From positions 124,001-188,000 of the forward strand of contig CAINLV010000029.1 of assembly GCA_903850565.1 (NCBI GenBank): a stretch of 64,000 nt of DNA, written 5' to 3'. Below, piece by piece: positions 8,093 to 16,622 of the stretch. The stretch is from an uncultured Actinomycetes bacterium (GTDB taxonomy: Bacteria; Actinomycetota; Actinomycetes; Nanopelagicales; Nanopelagicaceae). A program made the translations under genes and the position numbers. The notes beneath the pieces were generated by a model. That model was not told the DNA's origin and searched no databases. It saw only the letters and a program-made list of their open reading frames with translations. Within the stretch, counting starts at the first letter, position 1. The number at the start of each line of letters is the position of its first letter.

Positions 8093-9150
8093 TGAAAACT
8101 ATGCGCGCCGCGGTATTACATGACTTGCACGATCTAAGAATAGAAGATGTTCCACTTCCAGAAATCGGAGCCGATGATCTTCTGATTCAAGTGTCCTACA
8201 ACGGACTTTGTGGTACCGATGCCAGTGAATATGCCAAAGGTCAGATTATGGTTCCACTGAAGAATCCACATCCAAATAGTAAGCATGTTGGACCGACAAT
8301 TCTTGGACATGAATTTATTGGCATCGTCGTGGACGCTGGCGTGAGTGCCCAAGAGTTTATGGGTAAACGTGTTGCTTGCGGAGCTGGTGTTGCATGCGGA
8401 AAATGCGATCGATGTTTGGAAGGCAGAACTAATCTCTGCGATCACTACTTCACGCTGGGATTAAGTATTCACGGCGGGATGGCCGAATTTGCGGCAGCAC
8501 CTAAATCGACTTGTGTCGAAATCCCAGATGGCATCTCAGATCTCAACGCTGCACTTGCCCAACCACTTGCCGTCGGAATCCATGGAGTTCGCCGAGCAAA
8601 TGTTAAAGCTGGGGATCATGTCATCTTGCTTGGTGTTGGAGCAATTGGTTCGTTCGTCTGTGTTGCGCTTCAAACGTATGGTGTCCATATCACTGCAGTG
8701 GATATAGATGAAAAGCGATTGGCGACGGCAATCCAACTTGGCGCAGAAAAATCTGTACTCATTGGGAAAGAAATTACGCCAACCGAAATTCGAACTTTAA
8801 TCGGTGGTCAAGCAGATGTGGTTTTTGAAACTTCTGGTGCACCTGGGGCCATCGCTCGAGCGCTCTCATTAACCAAAATGGGTGGGACTCTCATGCTGAT
8901 GGGTTTGAACAAAACGCCACAAGAATTGGTTTTCGCTGATGCAGTTCTTCGCGAAGTAACGCTTCAAACTACCGTCGCGCATGTCTGTGCTGACGATATT
9001 CCGGATGCCCTGGAAATTCTGCGTTCTGGAACTGTTGCCTCATTGCTCACAGAACGAGTGGTCTCATTGGAGGATGCTCCTGCAGCGTTTGAAGATCTCA
9101 GTAGCGGAAAAGCTACTGGAAAGATTTTGGTGGCCCCTTCACATGGCTAA
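8092..9150 (+). CDS. Zinc-dependent 2,3-butanediol/sorbitol dehydrogenase-like MDR
   Basis: This 352-residue protein has both zinc sites of the family. The catalytic site is GLCGTDASEY plus GHEFIG. The structural zinc loop is CGKCDRCLEGRTNLC, four cysteines. GVGAIG forms the NAD(P) loop. The long insertion before GHEF, with NPHPNSKHVGPTILGHEF, is typical of butanediol-dehydrogenase-type enzymes. Family members interconvert vicinal diols and hydroxyketones, or polyols and ketoses. It starts on the stop codon of the previous dehydrogenase and overlaps the next gene by 8 bp, so all three are translated together. Confidence 0.85.
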   Translation: MKTMRAAVLHDLHDLRIEDVPLPEIGADDLLIQVSYNGLCGTDASEYAKGQIMVPLKNPHPNSKHVGPTILGHEFIGIVVDAGVSAQEFMGKRVACGAGVACGKCDRCLEGRTNLCDHYFTLGLSIHGGMAEFAAAPKSTCVEIPDGISDLNAALAQPLAVGIHGVRRANVKAGDHVILLGVGAIGSFVCVALQTYGVHITAVDIDEKRLATAIQLGAEKSVLIGKEITPTEIRTLIGGQADVVFETSGAPGAIARALSLTKMGGTLMLMGLNKTPQELVFADAVLREVTLQTTVAHVCADDIPDALEILRSGTVASLLTERVVSLEDAPAAFEDLSSGKATGKILVAPSHG

Positions 9151-10015
9151 CGTTGCAATATTAGGTGTTGGCAAAATGGGTGCAGCAATGGCCCGTGAGT
9201 TGGCTAGCGCCGGACATCAAGTTTTGCTGTGGAATCGGACCGAGGCGCGAGCGCAAGAAGTTTGCGAGGCGATTGATAATCCCTTGGTCACCGTTGCTCT
9301 CACTCTTTCGCAGGCAATTGCCAACTCAGATTTCGCAATATCCCTTTTCGCAAATGGTGAGATCACCGAATCAATATTGCTCTCCGACCCAGCGCTAGTA
9401 GCGAATTCTTCAGCCAACTACATCTTTGTAGATATGGGAACCAGTGGAATCGCGGTCGCAACAAGTTTGGCGGAAACCATTTCCAAAAATGGGCGAAGGT
9501 TCGTTGATGCCCCGGTTTCAGGGAGTATGGCCACCATTGCCTCGCATCAACTTTTGGTTTTGGCCAGTGGCGACGAATCTGCCGTGGATTTCATCCGACC
9601 GGTTTTGCAGGCCTTTTCTAAGAAAGTGGGCTATTTGGGCGCAGCTGGGGCTGGCCAAGCGATGAAACTTTCGATCAATTTAGTGGTTCATTCCCTCAAC
9701 GCTGCCGTGGCTCAAGCGCTGGCTTTGGCGACCTCCTCCGGAATTGACCCCGCCGTTGCCTATGACCTCTTTGAAGAGAGCGTTATTGCCGCGCCCTTTG
9801 TGAAGTACAAGCGTTCAGCCTTTCTTGACGCTAATACTCCTGTGGCGATGCGAATCGACACTACGGTGAAGGATCTAGCCCTGATTTTCGACTTTGCCCA
9901 GGCCCAAGAAATTGACTCTGCTGCCATTGCCGCGCTCCAAAACCTCTATATTCACGCTTGTGAGGGTGGTTTTGCAGATCAAGATATGGCCAGTTTGCTC
10001 CGATTTCTCCAATAG
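9143..10015 (+). CDS. Beta-hydroxyacid dehydrogenase (3-hydroxyisobutyrate dehydrogenase family)
   Basis: This 290-residue protein begins MANVAILGVGKMGAAMA, the NAD(P)-binding motif of the family. It has FVDAPVSGSMATIA, the substrate-binding loop, and GAAGAGQAMKLSINL, with the catalytic Lys in MKLSIN. Members oxidise 3-hydroxyisobutyrate, tartronate semialdehyde or related short hydroxyacids. The ATG at 9143 overlaps the preceding dehydrogenase by 8 bp; a longer reading starting at 8981 would run inside that gene and is rejected. It ends the dehydrogenase run just before the transporter operon. Confidence 0.85.
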   Translation: MANVAILGVGKMGAAMARELASAGHQVLLWNRTEARAQEVCEAIDNPLVTVALTLSQAIANSDFAISLFANGEITESILLSDPALVANSSANYIFVDMGTSGIAVATSLAETISKNGRRFVDAPVSGSMATIASHQLLVLASGDESAVDFIRPVLQAFSKKVGYLGAAGAGQAMKLSINLVVHSLNAAVAQALALATSSGIDPAVAYDLFEESVIAAPFVKYKRSAFLDANTPVAMRIDTTVKDLALIFDFAQAQEIDSAAIAALQNLYIHACEGGFADQDMASLLRFLQ

Positions 10016-10082
10016 GAGTGGATCAACTCCAATTGCTTTGCCTTAATAACGAAAACTTTGTAAAACCGTTATAAGTAATCCC

Positions 10083-10112
10083 TTGTTAACACCCTGCACT
10101 GGTGTGTAAAGT
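10083..10112 (+). promoter_or_regulatory. Promoter of the sugar-type ABC importer with a palindrome in the spacer
   Basis: TTGTTA (10083-10088) and TAAAGT (10107-10112) are 18 bp apart and form a plausible promoter. The spacer is filled by an inverted repeat, ACACC-N7-GGTGT (10089-10105), as expected of a repressor site. The 155-nt gap before the permease gene contains no other feature I can name. Confidence 0.45.
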
Positions 10113-10170
10113 CTGAGTGAACAATTACCGTCAATGAGATTTCATCATCGGAGACCAAAGGGGGGATCTA

Positions 10171-11193
10171 ATGAGCAACGTTGAAGAACGCGATGTTAAG
10201 AAGTCTTCTCGAATTCAGATTTCCCGCGGAATGCGCACCATCCTGATTGGCCTAGCCGTTCTTTATGCCGCAAGTGCTCTCTTAGCTCCAACAAGTGTGA
10301 GCCACGTCGCACAGATGGGCATGCTCCCCTTCGCTGCCGCTTTAGCAATTGTTGGCCTGGGGCAAACCCTGGTGATTCAACAGGGAGGAATCGACCTTTC
10401 CGTCGCTGGTGCAGTTTCACTTACCGTTGTAATTGTCACTTGGGGTCCTGATCGCCACGACAACAGATTGATCCCTGCAGTTCTTGCCGCATTTGTAGCC
10501 GCGATCATTACCGGAATTATTAATGGAATTTTAATTACCAAAGCCAAACTCAATTCCATCGTTGCAACCTTGGGAACCAACGCATTGCTTTACGGCGTGA
10601 TGATGGGACTTTCTGGTGGAAGCCCCCGTCGTACCACTGATCGCCTTTCACATTTTACAAATAACAAATTTTTGGGACTTCCACATTCAATTTGGTACGG
10701 CATCATTATTGCGATCGTAGTGACAATATTGCTCAAGCGAACCGTCTTCGGGCGACGCTTTGAAGCAGTCGGCGCCAATCCTCGTGCGGCAAGAGCAGCT
10801 GGTCTTAAAGTCGGCAGATACCAAATGAGTGCCTACATTAATTCCCAAATTTTGTATTGCATGGCCGGCGTAATTCTCGGTGGCGTAATTTCTCAACCAA
10901 CCGCATATCAAGGTGATGACTATGTCTTGCCTTCGGTTGCTGTTGTAGTTCTAGGTGGAACTTCACTTCTCGGCGGTCGTGGCTTTCCAGCTGCCTCTGC
11001 AGTCTCTGCACTTTTCTTAAAACAACTCGACATGTTTGTTCTTTCGCTGGGAGTTCCTTACGGCGTCCGAACCATCGTAATTTCACTTACCTTGATGATG
11101 GGTATTGCGATCTATGCAGTGAACTGGTCATCAGTTCGACAGAAGTTAATTAGGTTTTCTGGCAGTAACAAACTGAAGCGTGTTAACGCTTAA
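10171..11193 (+). CDS. Ribose-type ABC importer permease (RbsC-like)
   Basis: This 340-residue membrane protein belongs to the BPD_transp_2 (RbsC/XylH/MglC) family. It shows about eight to ten hydrophobic segments and the family signatures GLGQTLVIQQGGIDLSVAG and VVVLGGTSLLGGRG. It forms the membrane pore of a pentose/hexose/polyol importer. GGGGGG precedes the ATG. It is followed by the binding protein and, after a hairpin, by an ATPase-permease fusion containing a second, different permease, so the pore is probably a heterodimer. Confidence 0.9.
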   Translation: MSNVEERDVKKSSRIQISRGMRTILIGLAVLYAASALLAPTSVSHVAQMGMLPFAAALAIVGLGQTLVIQQGGIDLSVAGAVSLTVVIVTWGPDRHDNRLIPAVLAAFVAAIITGIINGILITKAKLNSIVATLGTNALLYGVMMGLSGGSPRRTTDRLSHFTNNKFLGLPHSIWYGIIIAIVVTILLKRTVFGRRFEAVGANPRAARAAGLKVGRYQMSAYINSQILYCMAGVILGGVISQPTAYQGDDYVLPSVAVVVLGGTSLLGGRGFPAASAVSALFLKQLDMFVLSLGVPYGVRTIVISLTLMMGIAIYAVNWSSVRQKLIRFSGSNKLKRVNA

Positions 11194-11201
11194 TTAGATT
11201 T

Positions 11202-11222
11202 CGGTTTCTCACAAGGAAACCG
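11202..11222 (+). promoter_or_regulatory. 5' leader hairpin before the sugar-binding protein gene
   Basis: A perfect 7-bp stem, CGGTTTC with GAAACCG and a 7-nt loop, ends 1 nt before an ATG at 11224. It covers the AAGGAAA that would serve as the ribosome site of the small leader reading frame. It could set translation level or stabilise the 5' end of the downstream mRNA. Confidence 0.5.
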
Positions 11223-11223
11223 G

Positions 11224-11271
11224 ATGTGTGCGTCAATGGTTGCCGCACGACTACGAAAGGAAGAAAGTTGA
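11224..11271 (+). CDS. Possible 15-residue leader peptide coupled to the binding-protein gene
   Basis: ATG at 11224 opens a short frame, MCASMVAARLRKEES, that ends in TGA at 11269-11271. The stop overlaps the TTG start of the binding-protein gene (TTGA), the classic geometry of translational coupling. AAGGAAA lies 5-6 nt upstream but inside the hairpin. It is too short to be found by codon statistics, so it is supported only by this arrangement. Confidence 0.35.
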   Translation: MCASMVAARLRKEES

Positions 11272-12359
11272 TACGGTTTAAATCTCGAGCCGCTGTCGTA
11301 GCGAGTAGCCTCGGCTTGGTTGCGGTCATGGCCGCATCTAGCCTGTTGGTTGCATCCTCAAGCAGTGCTGCTACCCGTCCTTCTTGGTGCGGCGCTAAAA
11401 AAATCACAATGGGATTTACAGATGGCTTCGGCGGAAATAGCTGGCGTTTAGTTACCACTGCTGCTGTTCGCGAAGAAGTAAAGCTTTGCCCAAGTGTTAC
11501 CAAGCTCTACTACGCAGATGGCCAAGGAAAGACTGACAAGGCGATCTCAGACATTAAGGGAATGGTTGCAAAGGGCGTTAAGGCTCTCGTTGTGTTCCCA
11601 GATGCAGGGCAGGCAATGCTTCCTGCGCTCCGTTCTGCTTACAAAGCAGGCGTCGTAACTGTTCCATACCGAGTATGGGCTGGCGGCGTCGCAGGTAAGG
11701 ATTACAACATTTTCGTTGGTTCAGACTTCGTTCTTGCTGGCAAGCTATGGGGTCAATGGATTAAGAAGAATCTTCCAAACGGTGGAAACATCCTTCGTAT
11801 TTCAGGTCCAGCTGGAAACAGCCAAGGCGCCGACGAAAGCAAGGGTCTCGCATCAGTTCTTGGATCAGATCCTAAATACAAGTTCATCGGTGCTGCACCA
11901 TTCGAAGCAACCGGTTGGGATCCAGGCAAGACTCAAGAAGTCCTAACTGCTGCTATCGCCAAGTATCCAAATATCGATGTCATCACATCAGACTTTGGTC
12001 CTTCAATGGTTTCAGCCCTACAGGCCGCTGTTGATTCAGGTTGGAAAGTTCCACTTATTGCAGCTTCCGACGGAAACGTTCTTGGTTGCTTCTATGAAGA
12101 TAACAAGGCAACTCAAGAGAACTTCAAGTTAATGACAGTATCAACCCAAAACGATCACTCTCGTTTGGCAACTGACTGGGCTATTGCTCTTGCCACAGGT
12201 GGCAAAGTTCCAACCCAGAAGTCATACCCATCTACCGCGTTCGAAGATTCAGTCTCTGGCAAGCCATCACCTGTCCAGTGCCGTAAAGATCTTCCTGGCG
12301 ACGTCTACCTATCTGCAAAGATGAGTGGCGATGCACAAGCTAAGTTGAAGACCAACTAA
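11268..12359 (+). CDS. Sugar-type ABC transporter substrate-binding protein
   Basis: This protein of about 363 residues has a signal sequence (MIRFKSRAAVV, then a hydrophobic stretch ending SSSAAT) and a type I periplasmic-binding fold of the Peripla_BP_4 family (KITMGFTDGFGGNSW, DIKGMVAKGVKALVVFPD). It captures the ligand, probably a sugar or polyol, outside the membrane. There is no lipobox cysteine, so anchoring is unclear. I chose the TTG at 11268 because GAAAGGAAG precedes it and it gives a normal signal peptide; a GTG at 11226 would add 14 residues. It lies between the two permease-containing genes of the importer. Confidence 0.85.
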   Translation: MIRFKSRAAVVASSLGLVAVMAASSLLVASSSSAATRPSWCGAKKITMGFTDGFGGNSWRLVTTAAVREEVKLCPSVTKLYYADGQGKTDKAISDIKGMVAKGVKALVVFPDAGQAMLPALRSAYKAGVVTVPYRVWAGGVAGKDYNIFVGSDFVLAGKLWGQWIKKNLPNGGNILRISGPAGNSQGADESKGLASVLGSDPKYKFIGAAPFEATGWDPGKTQEVLTAAIAKYPNIDVITSDFGPSMVSALQAAVDSGWKVPLIAASDGNVLGCFYEDNKATQENFKLMTVSTQNDHSRLATDWAIALATGGKVPTQKSYPSTAFEDSVSGKPSPVQCRKDLPGDVYLSAKMSGDAQAKLKTN

Positions 12360-12372
12360 GCATAAAACCGTG

Positions 12373-12412
12373 ATCAGATTGGCTGCAGGAAACTGTGGCC
12401 AATCTGATTTCT
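12373..12412 (+). terminator. Hairpin between binding-protein and ATPase-permease genes
   Basis: A perfect 11-bp stem (12373-12383 with 12398-12408) with a short inner CAG/CTG stem is followed by a modest T-rich stretch. It probably attenuates read-through or protects the 3' end, so that the binding protein is made in excess over the ATPase. Confidence 0.7.
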
Positions 12413-12466
12413 AATTTAGTTACTTAATTCGGTAATAAGTTTTAAGATAGTTTTCAATTAAACGAA

Positions 12467-14950
12467 ATGGTGAAATCGGTGCCTAGTTCTCTGCTTGTTC
12501 TCTCGAATATTTCTAAGAACTTTTCTGGCGTAGCCGCCCTAAGCGACGTGTCATTAGAGGCCCGCGCCGGTGAAGTCCATGCACTTTTGGGCGAGAACGG
12601 TGCTGGCAAGTCCACCTTAATGAATGTAGCCTCTGGAACTTTGCAGCCCGACGGTGGAGTCATAGAAATTGCTGGAAAAGTAATCACCAACTTAACTCCC
12701 CATCAAGCAACTGAACTTGGGTTAGCAATCGTTCACCAACACCCAGCAGTACTTCCAGATTTAACAATTGCGGAAAATATTTTGATTTCGGTCCCTGAAG
12801 CGTTACTTCAATCTGAAGGTAGCACCGAGAAAACAATGCGTAAAATCTTGGATGATTTTGGATTTACCGCCAGTCTTCGTGACCGCGTTGAGACACTGAC
12901 TGTTGCACAACAGCATTTACTTGATTTAGCAAAGGCCTTCGCCGTCAATCCTAAAATTTTGGTTCTGGATGAACCAACAGCTCCACTTGGCAAGGAATCT
13001 GTCGATCTCCTCTTTGAGAAAATTAGAATGATCGTTGCCACTGGTACTGCGGTCATCTACATTACCCACCGCCTTGCTGAAGTTCGAGAGCTTGCGACAC
13101 GCGTGACGGTTTTGCGGGATGGAAAGGGTCGAGGGACTTCAAACGTTTCCGACATTACCGACAATGAAATTATGACCATGATTGTTGGTCGAGAATTAGA
13201 ATCCACCTTCCCACCCAAGTATTCGTTTAACTCCAAAGATGGCGAATTCATCAAAATTGATAACCTCTCCAGCCCGGATTTCCATGAAGTTTCCATTTCT
13301 GCCAAAAAGGGTGAAATCATCGGAATCTCTGGAATTGTTGGAAATGGCCAGAGCCAACTGATGCGCTCGTTGGTCGGTCTAGATAGCCACGATGGAAAAA
13401 TTATTGTGAATGGGAAAGAGGTCGGGAATAATGAGTTATTGCTAAAAACTGCCTATCTTCCTGCCGATCGCCACGGCGAAGGTTTAATGATGACGTTGTC
13501 GGTTCGAGAAAATGCCTCGGTTAGCGCCTTAGGCAAATTTAGCCAAGGACTTTTCATCAACCGAAAGCGCGAAGATAATGTTGTTCTGGCTTCATTGAGA
13601 GAGTTGGAAGTTAAGGCCCCTTCCATGGACTCTGATGTATCGGCTCTTTCTGGCGGAAACCAGCAAAAGATCGTGATGTCGCGGTCGCTCTTATCGGAGC
13701 CAATCATGATTGTTGCCGATGAACCAACTCAAGGCGTGGACGTGGGCGCCCGAGCTGAAATTTATAAAATTCTTCGAAATGTAGCCAATAGTGGGATCCC
13801 AGTAATTGTTAATTCGTCGGACACTAAAGAGCTAGAGGGCCTCTGTGACCGGGTTTATGTAATGTCACGTGGCCACATTGTTGAATCTCTAGAAGGCGAT
13901 CAAGTCACCGAGACCAATATGGTTACCGCTGCAATCCGTTCCACAGCGTTAAAACGCCAAGAGATAGATGATGCGGTGGCTCTTTCCCAAAAGCGCACCT
14001 TCCGAAAAATTTTACAATCCGATTTTGTGCCGCCAATAGTCCTCACTGGAATGATAGGACTCCTGGCACTTTACATTTTTTCCAAGAATGATCTTTATTT
14101 TGGTTCCTACAATATTAATGCGGTCCTTGGCTTGGGAACTGGCCTTGGTTTCATAGCCCTGGGTCAAACGATCGTAATGATGACTGGTGGCATCGATTTA
14201 TCGGTGGGACCGGCTTCTGGAGTACTTCTGGTTGTCTCTTCTTTCTTTGTCAATGATGGAAAATCTTTCTGGGTAATTGCGCTTGGGTTTCTGCTCATTC
14301 CAATTGTGGCGGTGGTCATCGGTATGGCCAATGGTGTTCTGATTCGATACGCCAAGTTCACGCCTGTTGCTGGAACGTTAACGGTTTATATTGGTTTGAT
14401 CGGTATCGGTTTCTTATTACGCCCAGCTCCTGGCGGCTATATGAATGCTTCTGTAACCGACTTCTTGCTTAAAAAAGTAGGTCCGCTTCCAGATGCGTTT
14501 ATTGTTTTGACTTTGGTAGCCATATTTCTTGAAATCGCCCTTCGTAAAACTAAATGGGGCATTCAACTTCGCGCTTCCGGATCCAATGAGGAATCTGCCC
14601 GACGATTGGGTGTCAACATCAATCGCCGAATTATCGGTGCCTACATAACTTCTGCCTTGTTCGCCGGCATTGGTGCGATTATTTTCATGGGCCTTATTGG
14701 AGTTGGAGATCCTGCACAAGGAACTTCATACACCCTCCAATCCATAACCGCTGTAGTACTCGGTGGAACCAGCCTTTTGGGTGGTAGAGGTTCTTTCATC
14801 GGCACCTTACTTGGATCGGTTCTGATGGTTCAGGTCCTGAATGCCTGCGTTTTCCTCAATCTCTCCCAAACGTGGCAATACCTATTCCAAGGGCTACTTA
14901 TCGTCTTTGCAGCACTTTCCTACACGCTCACTCGTAAATCCAGGAGGTAA
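12467..14950 (+). CDS. Fused ABC ATPase (RbsA-like) and permease (RbsC-like)
   Basis: This 827-residue protein joins a two-cassette sugar ATPase to a permease. Cassette 1 has Walker A GENGAGKST near residue 44 and Walker B ILVLDEPT. Cassette 2 has the degenerate P-loop GIVGNGQS, signature LSGGNQQK and Walker B IMIVADEPTQGVD. From about residue 520 the protein turns into a BPD_transp_2 permease with GLGFIALGQTIVMMTGGIDLSVG and VVLGGTSLLGGRGS. In most bacteria RbsA and RbsC are separate. Here the fused permease would pair with the one at 10171. No clear ribosome site precedes the ATG; TAAGAT at 12443-12448 could be a -10 box. The last bases carry the AGGAGG for the next gene. Confidence 0.9.
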   Translation: MVKSVPSSLLVLSNISKNFSGVAALSDVSLEARAGEVHALLGENGAGKSTLMNVASGTLQPDGGVIEIAGKVITNLTPHQATELGLAIVHQHPAVLPDLTIAENILISVPEALLQSEGSTEKTMRKILDDFGFTASLRDRVETLTVAQQHLLDLAKAFAVNPKILVLDEPTAPLGKESVDLLFEKIRMIVATGTAVIYITHRLAEVRELATRVTVLRDGKGRGTSNVSDITDNEIMTMIVGRELESTFPPKYSFNSKDGEFIKIDNLSSPDFHEVSISAKKGEIIGISGIVGNGQSQLMRSLVGLDSHDGKIIVNGKEVGNNELLLKTAYLPADRHGEGLMMTLSVRENASVSALGKFSQGLFINRKREDNVVLASLRELEVKAPSMDSDVSALSGGNQQKIVMSRSLLSEPIMIVADEPTQGVDVGARAEIYKILRNVANSGIPVIVNSSDTKELEGLCDRVYVMSRGHIVESLEGDQVTETNMVTAAIRSTALKRQEIDDAVALSQKRTFRKILQSDFVPPIVLTGMIGLLALYIFSKNDLYFGSYNINAVLGLGTGLGFIALGQTIVMMTGGIDLSVGPASGVLLVVSSFFVNDGKSFWVIALGFLLIPIVAVVIGMANGVLIRYAKFTPVAGTLTVYIGLIGIGFLLRPAPGGYMNASVTDFLLKKVGPLPDAFIVLTLVAIFLEIALRKTKWGIQLRASGSNEESARRLGVNINRRIIGAYITSALFAGIGAIIFMGLIGVGDPAQGTSYTLQSITAVVLGGTSLLGGRGSFIGTLLGSVLMVQVLNACVFLNLSQTWQYLFQGLLIVFAALSYTLTRKSRR

Positions 14951-14952
14951 GA

Positions 14953-16017
14953 ATGAAAGCGGCACGTTTTCACGGTCAAAAAGATATTCGCATCGAGGAC
15001 GTCCCCCGACCTGGGGCACCGTTGCCAGATGAAGTAGTAGTAGAGCCGCTTTTTTGTGGAATTTGTGGAACCGATCTCCACGAATACTCAGTGGGTGCAA
15101 TTGTTACCCCGACTAAGCCGCATCCATTAACTGGAGTAACCAATCCGCAAATTTTAGGTCACGAATTTTCGGCCCGGGTTATTGAAATCGGTAAAGATGT
15201 TCGCGATGTTGCAGTTGGAGATCGAGTCTCCATAATGCCTGCGATCGTCTGTGGTCGTTGCATTCCATGTCGAACTGGTCGTGGTCACCTCTGTGAACTT
15301 TTCGCATGTACTGGACTATCCGCTTTAACTGGTGGCTTGGGAGAAATCGCCATCCTTAAGGAATACCAAGTTGCAAAGCTTCCCGATTCTATGTCTGACA
15401 TTGCCGGAGCGGTCGTTGAGCCAGCCTGTGTTGCTGCTTATGGCATTGATCGCGTTGGCGTCTGGGGTGGAGATATTGTGCTTGTTACTGGTGCTGGCCC
15501 AATTGGCGCGCTTAGCGCTATGTATGCCTGGGCGATCGGTGCATCTCAAGTAATCATCTCCGATCCAAACCCACATCGTTCCGCCTTTGCAAAAAGCCTT
15601 GATCTCGGTCCAGTACTAAATCCGCTCGATCCCGGATTCGATGATCAAATAAGAGAGATCACTCAAGGTCGCGGAGTAGATGTCGGCGTTGAATGTTCTG
15701 GTTCGACCGCAGGGTTGACTAGCCAAATGAACCACATCCGTCGAAGTGGCAAGATCGTGCAAACCGGTTTACATACAAAACCAGCCACGATAGATGCCAT
15801 GCGGTTATCCGAACGGGATATTTCCTACGTGGGAAGTTGGTGCTACCTGCTCACGGATTGGCCAAGAATTATTCGGTTGGCCTCATCGGGTAAATACCCC
15901 ATTGAAAAAGTGGTCAGTTCGGTTATCAATATCGACGATGTCGTCACAAAGGGATTTGATGTACTCATTGATCCAAAGGGCGATCAGATGAAAGTCTTGG
16001 TGCAGGTTAATAAGTAA
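14953..16017 (+). CDS. 2,3-butanediol dehydrogenase-like zinc MDR
   Basis: This 354-residue protein is close in pattern to (R,R)-butanediol dehydrogenases. It has GICGTDLHEY and the characteristic insert HPLTGVTNPQILGHEFSA for the catalytic zinc, the four-cysteine structural loop CGRCIPCRTGRGHLC, and GAGPIGA for NAD. Such enzymes interconvert acetoin-type hydroxyketones and vicinal diols. It starts 2 nt after the ATPase-permease gene, whose end supplies its AGGAGG, so it is in the importer operon and probably acts on the imported compound or its first product. A strong terminator follows. Confidence 0.85.
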   Translation: MKAARFHGQKDIRIEDVPRPGAPLPDEVVVEPLFCGICGTDLHEYSVGAIVTPTKPHPLTGVTNPQILGHEFSARVIEIGKDVRDVAVGDRVSIMPAIVCGRCIPCRTGRGHLCELFACTGLSALTGGLGEIAILKEYQVAKLPDSMSDIAGAVVEPACVAAYGIDRVGVWGGDIVLVTGAGPIGALSAMYAWAIGASQVIISDPNPHRSAFAKSLDLGPVLNPLDPGFDDQIREITQGRGVDVGVECSGSTAGLTSQMNHIRRSGKIVQTGLHTKPATIDAMRLSERDISYVGSWCYLLTDWPRIIRLASSGKYPIEKVVSSVINIDDVVTKGFDVLIDPKGDQMKVLVQVNK

Positions 16018-16045
16018 ATAATTAGCAAAGTATCCAGTTAGCGAT

Positions 16046-16099
16046 AAAGAGTTGAGCACGGGGCCAGATATTCGGCCACCGTGGTCAACTCTTTTTTTT
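16046..16099 (+). terminator. Strong rho-independent terminator of the importer operon
   Basis: A 10-bp stem (16046-16055 with 16085-16094), extended inward by a CACGG/CCGTG stem after one mismatch, is followed by a run of T. It ends the plus-strand operon and touches the stop codon of the convergent VOC gene, which may also use it. Confidence 0.85.
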
Positions 16100-16622
16100 A
16101 AAGCAATGACTCCAAGGAAGGGCGGGTCTTCAAGTACAACGCAGTAGCTGCTACCCGCTCTGACTTTAAGTAATAAGCGATTTCCACTAACTCAAGTGCT
16201 AAACCATCTGGATCGCTGAAGTAGCACCAACGCCACCCGGCCAGCGGGCCTTCATCCACGACATTGACATCGCTATAAAACTTGACGCCTTTTGCTTCGA
16301 GTTCGGCCTTAACCTTATGAATATCGTCCACATTAAAACAGACGTGGGCGGCGCCAAGGTGATTGTTGGGAACTAGGGCGTTCTCCTGCGGTAAATCCCC
16401 GCCATATTCGATTAGCTCCAAGGTACTGGTTGCATCAACCCACATTGAGGTTTGGCGCAATTGAGCCCCAGGAACCCCTACCCCTTTTGCAAGGTCGGGT
16501 CCGTCAAACCAATCAGTTGGCTCATTGGCGAATTGAAGGCCCAAAATGTCATGATAGAAATAGATCGATCGATCTAGGTTCTTAACGACCAAGCCAACAT
16601 GATGGATGTAATTTAGTTGCAT
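16098..16622 (-). CDS. VOC (glyoxalase/dioxygenase) family protein
   Basis: This 174-residue protein has two VOC modules: IHHVGLVVKNLDRSIYFYHDILG at the start and AAHVCFNVDDIHKVKAELEAKG in the middle, ending DPDGLALELVE. His8, the central His and the C-terminal Glu are the expected metal ligands. GGAGAAGG lies before the ATG. It is divergent from the XRE-cupin gene over a 154-nt gap. The family covers many reactions, so the activity is open. It is not a close copy of the VOC protein at 2462. Confidence 0.8.
   Translation of the reverse strand: MQLNYIHHVGLVVKNLDRSIYFYHDILGLQFANEPTDWFDGPDLAKGVGVPGAQLRQTSMWVDATSTLELIEYGGDLPQENALVPNNHLGAAHVCFNVDDIHKVKAELEAKGVKFYSDVNVVDEGPLAGWRWCYFSDPDGLALELVEIAYYLKSERVAATALYLKTRPSLESLL

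Noticed and set aside
8981-9142. N-terminal extension of the hydroxyacid dehydrogenase
   Set aside because: It lies wholly inside the upstream dehydrogenase in another frame; the Rossmann motif begins right after the ATG at 9143.
12373-12408. GATTGGC...GCCAATC arms resembling the GATTG/CAATC operators
   Set aside because: The spacing is 14 nt instead of 4, the stem is longer, and it lies at a gene end before T residues, so it is a terminator or attenuator.
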